Source: Phialocephala subalpina
Lineage: Eukaryota; Ascomycota; Leotiomycetes; Helotiales; Mollisiaceae
Direction: 5' to 3'
Assembly (NCBI GenBank): GCA_900073065.1
Contig: FJOG01000011.1
Coordinates: 946,882-1,010,881, forward strand
Length of the DNA: 64,000 nucleotides
Below the pieces are notes generated by a model. That model searched no databases, was not told the DNA's origin, and saw only the letters and a program-made list of their open reading frames with translations. This document shows positions 13,001 through 24,489 of the stretch, piece by piece. Each line of letters opens with the position of its first letter. The first letter of the stretch is position 1. The translations under genes were made by a program, and so were the position numbers.

Positions 13001-14209
13001 TTGTCAACAATGCTTCGGACAACAGCTACACGATCACTGCTGAAGAGCTTTACCAAAGCTCCTACAGCACGGCCAAGCTACAGTGCAGCTTCTGTCAAGT
13101 TTCGAAATGCTCCTACGATCTCTCAACTGAGCAATAGGCGCCCACAAGCCTCGGAATTGATTGCGAGACCAGCGACCGTCTCACTGTTCTATGCGACCAA
13201 GTCCGGACCACCTTTCGATGAAATCGACAAGAAGAAAGAAGCGAAGTACGCGAAAGAGAAGATTGAGCCACACCCAGAGGAAGTCTCCTTAAGGTCTTCA
13301 ACGAGGTATGTGTTTGAGGAGGGCCAGGGAGATAAATCCAAGGGCGAATTGCATGGAGGCATGAAAGCGGACCTTGAAACGATCAAGGACACCTTCTCTC
13401 TTTCCGAGGTCCCTAGAGATGCGCTGTATATCGGAGCTGCTGGAGTAATCCCGTACGCAGCTACATCGCTCTCGACGGTTTACCTCGCATTTGACATTAA
13501 TCATTCGCATTCCCATGGCGTGGGTTACCTCTTCTCTCCGGAGACTGCGCACCAATTGCTTGCCTTGATTACTCCTGTGCAAATTGGATATGGTGCCGTG
13601 GTATGTAAACAATCATAGACCTTCGCTATTCTGTACTCACCATGGCAGATCATCTCTTTCCTTGGAGCTATTCATTGGGGTATGGAGTTCGCTGAATATG
13701 GCGGTCGCCATAGTTATCGTCGATACGGTGTCGGTGTCATTGCTACCGCTGTTGCATGGCCAACGATCTTCATGCCAGTCGAATATGCCCTGATTACGCA
13801 GTTCGTTGCCTTCAACTTCCTCTACTTCGCGGACGCTCGTGCGTCGGTTCGAGGATGGTTTCCAGCATGGTATTCGATCTATCGCTTCGTCCTGACCTTC
13901 ATCGTTGGCGCCTCTATTGTTGCAAGCTTGGTCGGAAGAGGCCGAATCGTCAAGCATGATGCAGCCATGAGAAGCCCTGTCGACTACGTCAAGGCCGACC
14001 GAGACTCACAATGGAAGGCTTTGGAGCGTGAGGAGAAGGAGAGACGACAAGCGATGGCGGAGGCAGATGAAGAGGGAGGTGAAGAGGAGAGTGACGACTC
14101 CGAGGAAGGCAAGGAGGACGACAGCGACTCGAAGGATGATGGTAAAGACAAAAAGGGCGACAAAAAGGACAGCAAGGCTGATAAGAAAGATGATAAGGAG
14201 AAAAAGTAA
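13001..14209 (+). CDS. DUF3429 (TMEM69-like) mitochondrial membrane protein
   Basis: The CDS is join(13001..13600, 13649..14209), 386 aa; the 48-nt intron has GTATGT/GGCAG ends. The first ~65 residues are rich in Arg/Ser/Ala/Thr without acidic residues (MLRTTATRSLLKSFTKAP...), a typical mitochondrial presequence. About residues 140-310 form four hydrophobic segments of the DUF3429 family, including ALYIGAAGVIPYAATSL and, across the splice, GAVIISFLGAIHWGMEFAEYGG. The last ~80 residues are a highly charged D/E/K tail. The family is related to human TMEM69 and is presumed to sit in the inner membrane; its biochemical role is not known. Divergent from VPS13. Confidence 0.88.
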
Positions 14210-14733
14210 AGGATAACCTCGGAGATGTAAATAAGCTTCTACTCGAATGATAATTACTGACCAAGCCAAGCATGTCCAGTTGAAGGTTTGTTGATCGACG
14301 GTGGTGGAAGAACAATGTCCTCGGCAGGAGCACCATAAAAATGTCCCAGGTGCTGACCGAGAATTGACAGGGTTCAGTCGCTGTGCGTTTCAAGTTCCTT
14401 ACGCTGAAAACGAACATTCTTCTCTGCATAACCACCCAAAGCAATATGGTCTTCCAGACTCCGCATGCCAATCATTGAGAAGCTACAGGATGATGTGGAA
14501 GACACATCGCCCACCATGCGACGAGAATTGCTTTCTCGAGCTCAGTCCACTTCTTCCCCTCCTTCCAGAAGTCGACGCAAGACATCTGCCACCAATGGCT
14601 GGGATAGGTTACCAGCGTTTAGCTCCCAAGGCTGATCGGTTTTCTGTCGTGCGACCAGGGGATCCGGAGCAATTTCTCTTGCTATGCATTAACATTATGA
14701 TACGATGTACTCACCGTCTAGATTCCAGAGCTC

Positions 14734-15921
14734 ATGAAAATGGCGGAGCAGAAACAACCCCTTCCGCCGATGCCTCACACATCTGCGAATGTGGGGAACG
14801 ATGTGGACGACTTCGATATGGATTCGGCAGACTCAGCAATGAATGTTGAGACCGACTTTATCGACGATGGATACAGTGCAGAGGAGCTAAATGATGGCTC
14901 CATGTCCTTAACTCCCAGCGTATACGACCACGCATTTGAGAATGGCAGACGATACCATCGATTCCGGGAAGGCACCTATGCTTTTCCCAACGACCCATCC
15001 GAACAAGAAAGAGAGGACATGAAGCACGCGATGGTCGTCAATGTTTGTGAAGGGAAACTACACTTTGCGCCGATAGGACAACATCCTCAAAATATTATAG
15101 ACTTGGGAACTGGTACGGGCATATGGTGTATGGAGAGTAGGTCAATTTGGATCTGCATATGAGGAGGATATCTGATGCAAGATAGTGGGTGATCGATATC
15201 CTAGTGCTTCAATACTAGGCATTGATCTAAGTCCTATACAACCTGTCTGGGTACCCCCAAACGTCCGGTTCATGGTGGATGACGCTGAATCTTCATGGCT
15301 GGAACCTGAGAACTTCTACGATTTTGTACATGGACGCCATATCACTCCTGCAATCAAGGACTTTCCTGTTCTCCTTCGAAGAGCCTACAGGTACACCCCC
15401 CCTCAGTCATATATGCAAGGACGAAACAGCTAACATTCACAAGCCACATCAAGCCAGGCGGCTTTCTGGAATTCCAAGAAATGGAACCTTTCCCATATAG
15501 CGACGACCCGAGCCTCACCCCATCTTCTCCTCTCCTCAAATACTATACGTTCATACACCAAGGTCTCAGAAACCTCGGTGTGGACCTTCAACGAGGCAGA
15601 GACGAGGCAGCCAACCTCAGTTTACATGGATTTATCAACACACATCATGAAGTTCTGAAAATACCCATCGGTACGTGGTCTGAAAGCAACTCGCTGAAGA
15701 CAGCAGGTAGGTATGCTCAGGTGGGTATCATGGATGGGCTACAAGCTATGGCTTTCGGACCCCTTTGCAGAGGCTTGGGATGGAGTAAAGAGGATGTGGA
15801 GAAGCTTTGTGAGGAAGTTAGGATCTCCTTTTCGCAGGATACGGGCGTGAAAGCGTATATGAAGCTGCATATATTTTGGGGACAGAAACCTCCAGATGCA
15901 GACCAAATGGATCCTTCCTAA
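14734..15921 (+). CDS. LaeA-like SAM-dependent methyltransferase
   Basis: Three exons, join(14734..15136, 15186..15390, 15444..15921), give 361 aa. The introns of 49 and 53 nt keep frame (joins read GIWCMEMGDRYP and RRAYSHIKPGGF). The SAM-binding motif I, IIDLGTGTGIW, is at residues 121-131. It is followed by the motif II region ILGIDLSPIQP, the YDFVHGRH segment and HIKPGGFLEFQE. This order is that of the fungal TAM/LaeA-like group (Methyltransf_23). The N-terminal ~70 residues are acidic and variable. Family members include the secondary-metabolism regulator LaeA, but most paralogues have no known substrate, so I do not assign that role. A second in-frame ATG lies at 14740. Confidence 0.88.
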
Positions 15922-17655
15922 GCTTACTTTCGTGTCATCTTGACAGTTTGACACTGTGTGCCTTGCATGTCGGGCTGTCGAGTTGCAGGCAGCATCAGCC
16001 TCATCTTACCACGACTATTGAATTTTAAGTACGATGGCGCCAATCGTAGCCGTAGCCGTAGATGCAGCCATCGTCTACAGCTCACAGGTAAATACGAATA
16101 GTCCGGATCCCAAGCACCCAAGGCTCATCTAGACTCTAAGCTGTGCCAGCGTTCAGCATGCACGACTCCTACATTTTTGAATCCGGAACTATTCCTCCTT
16201 CCCAAGCCAGCCAAAAATGATCACTCCGATCTCGTAACGACAGTGCTGGGCATCACTACCGGCCAAACACAATCCACCTTTTAAAATACCGTCGTCACCG
16301 TCACCGACATAACCCGAAGATACTCCTTCCTGTTCATCCCACCAACAACCTCACCTCACCTCATCTCAGCCCTGCACAGATAAAAGATAAACGGTGAACC
16401 GTGCCGTGCCCACTCTTCCCTATCCACATCTGTATTCGTGATCCACAACATAAGGCTAGATCCTCTTTTCTAAATTTTTCTTGCAACTTTATCTCTGCAA
16501 TGATGAGACGACACCACTTCGATTCCTACCTGATCAAACAAAAGTAATAAATATCGAGGGGAAGATAGAACGAGAATCGGGTGATATGTCATCACGCGAC
16601 ACCTTCCTTCCCCATCTTTGAGGTTTTTCCTAAAAAGGAAGAGAATGATGAATTTAAAGATAAGGATTTGAAATCTAAACGGTTTTGTGTTAGTGAGAAA
16701 GCCTTTCGAATATAAAGAATGACTCAGTAGCCCACCTCCTTCGCCCTGCAAAAGTCATCTGTTCATCGTCTAAGGCAGAAAAGCATTCAATTCCAAAAGA
16801 GGGTCGGAATCTCGGGTCATTTATTTCCCCTCTTCCACGATGCAGACCCTCAACAACCTCGCACACATCAACAAATGCCGGCGTCTTCGGCAACCGTCGC
16901 GTGGTCATGCCACATCCATCCAAACCCTTCACCAATGATACCATCATATCCTTACCTTACCTCACCATTCCAGCCTGACACTGATCTAACCTGTGACATG
17001 ACATGTCGGTGTGCATCTGCTTCACCACTTACACCTTTTTTTGCATGCATAGTATTCCAGACCATCCCATTGCTCCGCACAAGACGGCAACGACATGCTG
17101 CATGGTACAGTAAGGTAAAGGATGCCACTTCAATGGATGGATGATTCGAGGCTGTGGATGTGAGGTAAGCACCCGCATCGTGCTTGCACCGCACATCACA
17201 TCCATTTGAGAATGAACACACATAAGACTAGGTTTGGCCGGCACTTTCGGGTGTCGGTGTCGAGCTTTACCACCTTTTCCTCTGGTTACGTGTTGGATAT
17301 AAGGAGTGGCTTGGTCACCTTATTCTTTCTGTCATTCTTCTCTGGTCCGGAACTTTCCACTTGAGGACGTACTTCTTGAGGCTGTGCGTTCTTGGAAGCT
17401 TGTGATATCAGGATCTTTCTTGGCGGATATTGTGATATTGTGTGCTTGAGGCAGTTCTATATATCATAAGACTTGGGAATCTGGTTTCTGGCAAGTGAGA
17501 GAATTGGAACACACGGCGACACTTCCGTGACGAATCAGAAACGACCTCAACGAACGACAAGAAACTTGGAAGGAGGCAATCCGAGATCACGTGCTCGAAC
17601 ACTACAACAACGTCACCAACGTACGAACGAGAAGCATCTAGAGACTCAGGATAAG
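15922..17655. other. Intergenic region, 1.7 kb
   Basis: No convincing gene on either strand. The sequence is pyrimidine-rich in places on the plus strand (about 16300-16450) and contains several short random frames. The last ~180 bases (from ~17473) are open in the frame of the next gene but read like untranslated leader. Confidence 0.45.
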
Positions 17656-18205
17656 ATGCCTGGACTCCTCATTCAAACATCACCCTGCAAGCGGAACCAC
17701 ATTATCTCTACCAAAATGTTACTCCCCCGATCCTCAGTGTCAACCTCCCCTCCTCCATCACCATCACCAGAACCGACACCCAGTTCCCGCCCAACAATCC
17801 ACTCCCGCCGCACTCTATCCTACAAACTCAGGCGTTCGGGATCTCAGAGTCCACCACCGGCTCTCTCTGGATTGGGAATTTCAAACATCGGACTCGTTGT
17901 ACCTACACCAGCACCTACCACAGTTCCGGTTCAAGAAATCCAGGGTCTGAGGAAGAGAGAAAGTGACGCAGAGTGTTGGTCTAGGATGTTGGCGTTGCAG
18001 AGAGAGTACCATTGCTATAATAGTGCGAGGTTGGAAGCGGCGGTGGAGGCGTTGGAAAATGGGTGGGGTGAAGATGCGGTGCAAATACGTGAGTTACTTT
18101 CCCTCCTGTTATTGGAGAAGAGATGCTGATTTTGATGTAGCGAGTAGATTGTGTTTGGATCTGTTGAATGAGCAGCTTGAGGAGAGGATGAGAGCTTGGA
18201 TCTGA
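17656..18205 (+). CDS. Small Ser/Pro-rich hypothetical protein with helical C-terminus
   Basis: The proposed CDS is join(17656..18088, 18141..18205), 165 aa; the 52-nt intron has GTGAGT/GATGTAG ends and the frame continues as QIPSRLCLDLLNEQ. The frame is open further up to 17473 (226 aa), but the upstream part reads like leader, so I prefer the ATG at 17656; 17716 is another choice. The N-terminal half is Ser/Pro-rich with repeated basic SRR/KLRRS patches. The C-terminal ~60 residues (ESDAECWSRMLALQREYHCYNS..., then LCLDLLNEQLEERMRAW) form a probable amphipathic helix. I recognise no family. Confidence 0.6.
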
Positions 18206-18905
18206 ATTTTGGGTTTGGGGAAGTAATGATTGCTTTGGGCAGGGTTGGAATTTTTTTTTCGGCATTGAAGTTGCATTGAGTATAATTTCCGAAAAGTTCG
18301 AATTTTGCTATGGGACGTTGGAAACTTGATGGATCTGGAGCATCACCGGCCTGGTTTCATTTGTCTGGATTGCTTTTGGCACACTGGCATGCTAGCGGAA
18401 GCATCGACATCAACATCTGATTGCTTCCGCCATTAGCGATGGCGTTTGGAAAGATTGATACCTGGAGTTTTGTCATTGCCCTTACTCCAAGAATGGAAAT
18501 GTTTAATACCCCGGAAACGATTGGCGAGGAGCTTAGCTCCGAGATCCGAAGTACACATGTGCCTTGCTTACGGTCAGCCGCGGTTGCATTTGAGAACTTG
18601 AGGTTGACTGGATGACTGAGAGGAATATTGATGACTGTCAGAAGCTGAGACGTGTGCTGTCATTGCGGCAGGGCAGCATGTGAGAACCGAGGGTCCGAGT
18701 GTAGGGTACGCTTGATTCGATGGAAGAGCACCGACAGGCTGCCGGATGCTCGGGTCACCCTACTGTGGCTTACGGCTTGTGATCTTCGTAGTCTAATCAT
18801 ACAACGACATAAACATGATAGTGGTACACTTGAACTTGAAAGTTCCAAGCCACGACAAGAATTGAAAGTTTCCACTGTCAGCCTGACGCGTTGGCCTCTG
18901 CGTCA
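18206..18905. other. Intergenic region, 0.7 kb
   Basis: No gene seen. A plus-strand frame at 18652-19188 runs antisense into the next gene and is judged a shadow. A poly-T run (18252-18260) lies just after the hypothetical gene. Confidence 0.4.
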
Positions 18906-19346
18906 TCACTTGGAACTTTCCATCTTTTCCTTCACCTCTCGAAAGGCCTTGCTCTCTTCCTCTCCTAAGCGGCCCTTTGTGCTCATCTTCTGCCACATCC
19001 AGGTTGCTACCCAGACGTTGAAGCCAAGGAGAGATCCTATAATTCCAGTCATTATAGACGCTCTCCACACATTGTTCTTTCCCCCGTACCATAGCACCAG
19101 CCCTACTAAAACTCCGAAAATGCTCCAATCGAGAAGTACAAGAGGTGTCCAAGCAATGAGGAGGTCAAGTCGGGTAGCTGAGACGTGACCTTCGAAGCGG
19201 AATGAGAGCATTATCGCCAACATGACAGCCACTACAGCAGCGAACGTTGCAGAGGTGAGGAAGCCTTCGGCAGCTTTGTCGAGTGAGGTAGTGGAAGGAT
19301 GGAATTCGGACAAGGAAAGAGCGCCTAGAGAGATTCGTTCGATTGA
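18906..19346 (-). CDS. Small membrane protein, three to four TM helices (5' end unresolved)
   Basis: The coding exon reads from an acceptor (GAACAG) near 19347 down to the stop at 18906, with residues SIERISLGALSLSEFHPSTT at its start. It is preceded in frame by a stop, so an upstream exon is needed; a candidate is an ATG near 19441-19443 followed by about 12 codons and a weak GTAGGC donor. Hydrophobic segments are FLTSATFAAVVAVMLAIML, LLIAWTPLVLLDWSIFGVLVGLVLWY and SIMTGIIGSLLGFNVWVATW, and the tail is charged. It resembles uncharacterised fungal membrane proteins; no function can be given. Confidence 0.6.
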   Translation of the reverse strand, partial: SIERISLGALSLSEFHPSTTSLDKAAEGFLTSATFAAVVAVMLAIMLSFRFEGHVSATRLDLLIAWTPLVLLDWSIFGVLVGLVLWYGGKNNVWRASIMTGIIGSLLGFNVWVATWMWQKMSTKGRLGEEESKAFREVKEKMESSK

Positions 19347-19449
19347 CTGTTCAGCATATCAAGACACACATTCGCAGTCTCTCAGGCTTGCCGGGACTTT
19401 TAGCCTACTTTATTTGAGCAAAGACATTCGTTAGCCAATACCATGACAC

Positions 19450-22383
19450 TTGACTACATTTAGTGTCTCAGCCTAGCTGAGCCTCATCGATTGTCCTACC
19501 AAGGCCGGGAGATTGAAAACGCGCTCAAGACACTTGGGGACAACGATGATAAAGGTTCTGCCAACGAAACAACAACACGGGAAACAGATTGTTAAACAAT
19601 AGCATTGTCGCTGTATTTGACTAGAGAAACAGTTGCACCAGCTGTAAGTGCAGAAAGCAACATGAAGTTGTCGTAAAAGCGGAGTACGCGTTGGAAGACA
19701 ACCATAGCCCGATATTCAAGCTGCCTTTGGACTAGCTCCGTACAGTGCAATGTCAGTAACCGATGCCTCTGACAACACACAGGTAAAGGTCGAGGGTTGC
19801 TTACGTCGGAACACCATGTTGACAGCCCCTGAGCTAGTCAACCGCGTTCGTGGAGGTAACTTTGTAAGACAGCTGCTTCGTGAAGGAGATGCACAACCTC
19901 AAGTGGAGTTCGCAAGCGATACTAGTCCAGTATCTGGAATTCGGAGACGCGCGTAAAGTCACACAGGATTCTGCATGAAGCAAAGGATCTCAAACTTGTT
20001 GAAGAGCGGAGTAACGACCAGTTTCCAGCTCCCGCCCCCAAAACGCGACGGATCGTGACATCGGTGGCTGCAAGGCTTGCCGCCCGACGATGGCTGTGAT
20101 CCGCGTATGATCATAGATCATTCTTCCACGTAGATAAGTACATTGAAGCAGATAACGACTTCGTGATAAATCACATCGTGTTTTGGACATGTTGTGTATG
20201 AGACCATGTTGAGAAGTGAAGAATATCGACCTTTCCTAATCAAGACTAAATCAGAATCACGTGTCACATTAGGCGAACTGCATGCCTTCCACATCGCGAC
20301 TTCTCTTTTGCTTCATCGCGCATCCTCTCACTTGACCTCATCCTCTTCCGGACCATGGAAACACCAATGTCAAACTCAGGAACAGAAATGTACATATCCT
20401 GCGATGAACCTCAGCTGCACAGCATATGTCAAGGTATTTTCTGAATGGTCACGCTTTCCTCGATGATTGGTCCTAGTCAAGCTCAAGCAAGCAGAGCCGG
20501 TGAGATGCAGGATCTCTGACTTCGACCAGCAATATTCGCCATCTGTCGTGCTTCGAGTACACAGACCTGCTCGTCTCCGCAGGAACTTGAGCCTTCCGTT
20601 CGGCTTAGACTTCCTTAGCGACGGGTCTTTGCATGTCGAACCAGATCAGAAGGCGACCCTTGCTCAGAGGCTGACTCGTCATCAGACTGCTGTGGTTCGC
20701 GGGATATCAACTGCACTTGATGTTGAACAGCATGAGTTCTCTTCTCCAGGCGCTCTTTGATCCTGGGTGCCGACGGGAATCACTTCTCTTCTTGGAAGGC
20801 GGCTTTTGCTTCAGCAAGATTCTACCACACATCACCTGGCCTTTATATCTGAAGATACGCACCCCACCTCCAAGACCCAGGAGAGTGCATACTCGGTATC
20901 ACCAGCCACGGGGTTCAAGTGATACTTGTTTTATCCCGTTCCACAAGTTGACACTCTGGTCCAAACCTCGAACTGGCCTGTGCTATCGTGGGAGAGCAGA
21001 AGGAGGGTGGCTTTCCTCTTCCTCGGTCAACACGACTGGCCAATATCGCTAATGCCGCATACCTCTGCAGAGTTTTCAAAAGATAAGCTTTACAGGCAGG
21101 CCGCCAATGCCAGTCCCCAACGACACGACATGCGAAATTTCTTTCCTGACCTATCGTAGTTCGCTGTTGTGGACTATCATGTGGCAATATTGACGCATCC
21201 ACGTCCATGGATAATCCGTCGAGATATGCCTGAGACATTGAAGCCATGACTTGAAGAACAATATGTCGACTCGAGGGTCTGAATCAACTCACGCCCCAGC
21301 TTTCCTCCAATCAGATCGAATTTAAAGAAGTTTACTGCGTCAGGAATCCTTGGTAGCACAGTAATCCTGCGCAGAAGTACAAAGAATTCAAGCGACAGGC
21401 GGAGAATTGTTGGACGACTGCCACGGTGCAGGAACACCTTCAACGAGACAAGACAATCAGAATGCGCTATCCCCCGCCTTGAACCACTTCCACATGTCGA
21501 CAGCCGCAGGGTCGCCTCGTGGCAAAATCGTGGCGGAGCGAATAGATTACGGACGTGCTATTGGAGAAGCAATCTTTGGTTTCCGAAGCGATTCTTGAAC
21601 ACTTCACCACAGGTGCCCATGGAGCAGCCAAACGCTAGTATTCATGAGCCCAGACACATGCTCTGACAAGAGCTATCACTTCCCAACAGACGTTCAGTCA
21701 TCCCGTTGAACCGTACCACAAAACAGCCCCGGTAACGGCCTCCGGCAAGAGCACGTATACCGACGAGGAGCTGAAACAAACGAAAGCTTAATCGTGATGG
21801 CAAAGATCACGATGGCGATCTGAGGATTGACTGAGGCGCACAAGACGTGTATCAATAATCGCCAATGACCCCTTTGAAGCCTGTTGAAGCCTCCCGACTG
21901 ATGCTCTATCATCCCGCGGGGCCGCTCGCTGCAGATTGCAGGGGCTCCGATAAGAATTGCTTTACTTTTTCTGATGACCGACTGCCACCAGGGTACCAAT
22001 TGCACGAGTACCAAGCCCCAGGAAGCCTCAAACCCTAGTTAACCCACACCTTTTGCCCCAGAAACCTGACGGCGTTGTTTTCTTTCCGGGTTGAAGCTGT
22101 TCGCGTATCGCCCGAACTTTCTTTTGCACTTTCCCAAAACCACACCGCGCCCCATCTTGCTATGCGTTGCTGCTGCATGTCCTTCTTTCGCCAATCCTAA
22201 ACCAGGGGATCCATAGCGAGCGCGCTGCAAGGCCCATTAAATAAATCATCCCACGCATATCGCAGCACCGCTCTCTCCAGTCGCATAGAGACTCGCCTGG
22301 TGCTTATCTTTTGCATTAACCACCAATCACCGTGCTTGACACTTCGCCAAATTCCGCGACAGAAGATCTAGAGATCTTCCGAC
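19450..22383. other. Long intergenic region, ~2.9 kb
   Basis: I find no gene that I can support. Open frames of 65-111 codons occur on both strands (for example plus 20194-20466 and 20467-20760) but lack recognisable domains or consistent splice structure. The last ~350 bases before 22384 are a plausible promoter and leader for the kinase-like gene. The region could hold an untranslated leader or a noncoding transcript; nothing in the sequence decides this. Confidence 0.4.
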
Positions 22384-24489
22384 ATGGAGTATCGGCGCAC
22401 TTCCCTAGTCGTCAATCGGGAGCAGCAGGCCCCTCCAAATTCCCACATATATGCTTCCTTTGCACCTCCACTGCGAAACTCTAATGGAAGTCTGTTTGAT
22501 TCACCTACAATGTGGTGGGACGAGGATCGTATCGAAGCAACGGTCAATCGCCCATTCGTCTTGTCGAAACTACGACCGGATGAACAATTACGATTAGATG
22601 AGCCTCTAGGGTTTGGGGATGGGCTGACGGATGACACGTATATGGAATGGATAGAGACGAAGGCGAAAAGGATATTTTTGATCTTGGTCGACCTCGGCGT
22701 GCCTGATCAGATATTTGGAGTAATCGATGATTCCTGGGATGATGACGACCTTCCGGTGCCACTGGACCAAGTCGAGCGGCTTCAATTGACGTACGACAGA
22801 GATGAGAAGTTGGAGAAGAAGTTCTTTCAGCGTCAGTTCATTTATTTGTTGAGGAATGTTCAGCGGGGAGAGCATGTCTATTACAGTGATGAGGAAGTTG
22901 TGCCTCTCGAGCTAGCAGACAAACGACCTGTGGGTGCTGCTGTAGCAGGCTTCACTCAGGGAAATGTCGACAAAGTTCACCTTCCTGGGAGACCAGACGA
23001 TGTCTTCATTCGCCGGCGGATACCACTTGGAGTCACACCTGGCCGTTTGCCCCAGGAAGAATTTCTATCTGGTATTGAGGCTATGAAAGCTATTGAGCAT
23101 GACCACCTCATGTCACTTTGGGCGTCGTATAGTCACCAAGGCTGCGGCTACCTACTTCTCACGCCTGTGAACGATAGCAGCCTCAAATCTTTCCTGGCCA
23201 TAACGCCTCAATCCGTGAAGATATTGGCGAAACAGGACCGAAGGATACTGCTTTTGAACTGGATGCACTGTTTGGCAGATGCAATTTCCTTTCTACATGG
23301 GCAAGGCGTTGCTCATAGAAGCATACGGCCGGCAAATGTGATGCTCGATGGCGACAATTACATATTTCTCGGCGACTCTGGAATCTTCCCGACGGCACAT
23401 CTCAGTGGTGAGAAGCAGGGCTTCAATAAAGAAGAGTACGATTACTCGGCGCCAGAACAAGCGCCACGACCCCCACCAACGCCAGTTGTGTCTTTACCAG
23501 TCTCTCGGCCAAACACAGCAAGACGCGCGACAACGCCAAGCACCAGCGGCACCTCTTGGGCCGTCTCTTCCCACTCTACTCATACGAGTTATTCAAATTT
23601 CCCTGATACTTCGTCGATACATACCAGCTCAACAGGCTCCGGTGGCTCACCTCCGAGGTCAGGGTCTTTCGGCTCGAAACACGACCCTCAGAAAGCCGAC
23701 ATATTCTCCCTCGGCGCCATGTTCCTCGAGATCCTCACTTTCTTCCTCAAACGCACCTCTCGGAACTTCGCATCCCACCGCGCCGCCAAGAACAAGACCC
23801 CAGGTCGAGGTGGCGGTCTTCCCGATTCGTCTTTCCACAAGAACTTGGGACAAGTCGAAAGCTGGATCGCAATCCTCAAGAAAGACTCCGGCAAGAAGGA
23901 AGATAAAGTCTTCAGAGGCGTGACCAAGATCCTTGAGCTCACGGAACGCATGATGAAGGCAGAGCCTGAAGAGCGACCACTGGCTACCGAGATCGAGGAT
24001 ATCTTGTACAACATCCTGAACGAGCAATGTGAGCTGGGTCAGAATGGGCAGCAGATGAGTCGCATCCATTGCGAGACGAGGAACGTGGAGTCGAATGAGT
24101 GGAACTTCGGCTTCGATCAGCTGCGATTGGCGTCTCAAAGAGCTGCTGCCGAGGCGTGTGCTAGCGTGAACCCAGTCACAGCAAATGGCGGCACGCTGGG
24201 CTTGAATGGAGGCGTTATCTATGGGATCGAGAGAACCCAATCTATGGTATCGAATGCATGGCCCGCACCTCCTACTTCACTCAGCAAGGAACGTCTGCCA
24301 ACTCGAGATGGCGATAGAGTGAGCATCTCCAAATCGAGCAGGAGCAGTGAAGGCAAGAGCAGGCAGAGGAGCAATAGCTTAAGCAGCGGTGCTCCCGGGA
24401 AGGCGAAACCTAAGGCAAAGGCGTGGCAGGCTCCTGTTTATGCTGGTAAGCCTCCCATTCATCCTCATAGATCAGGATCAAGGGCTTAA
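22384..24489 (+). CDS. Protein kinase-like protein, predicted pseudokinase
   Basis: A single exon of 701 aa. The N-terminal ~180 residues are acidic and helical and unlike known kinase N-lobes. A kinase-like fold covers about residues 185-540. The catalytic-loop equivalent is GVAHRSIRPANVML (HRS at 311-313), so the catalytic Asp of HRD is Ser, while the metal-binding Asn (318) is kept. DFG is present as DSG (331-333), APE as APEQ (356-359), and the alpha-F motif as DIFSLGAMFLEIL (439 onward). The usual beta-3 Lys is not obvious (VFIRRRIPLG at 207-216). A ~75-residue Ser/Thr/Pro-rich insertion follows APE. The C-terminus is Ser/Lys-rich and basic. Fungal kinase-like domains of this type are uncharacterised; a scaffold or allosteric role is inference. 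Confidence 0.88.
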   Translation: MEYRRTSLVVNREQQAPPNSHIYASFAPPLRNSNGSLFDSPTMWWDEDRIEATVNRPFVLSKLRPDEQLRLDEPLGFGDGLTDDTYMEWIETKAKRIFLILVDLGVPDQIFGVIDDSWDDDDLPVPLDQVERLQLTYDRDEKLEKKFFQRQFIYLLRNVQRGEHVYYSDEEVVPLELADKRPVGAAVAGFTQGNVDKVHLPGRPDDVFIRRRIPLGVTPGRLPQEEFLSGIEAMKAIEHDHLMSLWASYSHQGCGYLLLTPVNDSSLKSFLAITPQSVKILAKQDRRILLLNWMHCLADAISFLHGQGVAHRSIRPANVMLDGDNYIFLGDSGIFPTAHLSGEKQGFNKEEYDYSAPEQAPRPPPTPVVSLPVSRPNTARRATTPSTSGTSWAVSSHSTHTSYSNFPDTSSIHTSSTGSGGSPPRSGSFGSKHDPQKADIFSLGAMFLEILTFFLKRTSRNFASHRAAKNKTPGRGGGLPDSSFHKNLGQVESWIAILKKDSGKKEDKVFRGVTKILELTERMMKAEPEERPLATEIEDILYNILNEQCELGQNGQQMSRIHCETRNVESNEWNFGFDQLRLASQRAAAEACASVNPVTANGGTLGLNGGVIYGIERTQSMVSNAWPAPPTSLSKERLPTRDGDRVSISKSSRSSEGKSRQRSNSLSSGAPGKAKPKAKAWQAPVYAGKPPIHPHRSGSRA

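Noticed and set aside
13989..14471. Minus-strand 160-codon ORF rich in Ser/Leu/Pro
   Set aside because: It is antisense to the acidic/lysine-rich tail of the DUF3429 protein, which forces an open antisense frame.
18652..19188. Plus-strand 178-codon ORF
   Set aside because: It overlaps the membrane protein gene on the minus strand; the minus frame has clear TM helices, this one does not.
20194..20760. Two consecutive plus-strand ORFs of 90 and 97 codons
   Set aside because: No domain, no consistent splice signals linking them, and composition is not clearly coding.
22384..24489. Calling the gene an active Ser/Thr kinase
   Set aside because: The catalytic Asp is Ser (HRS) and the beta-3 Lys is not apparent.
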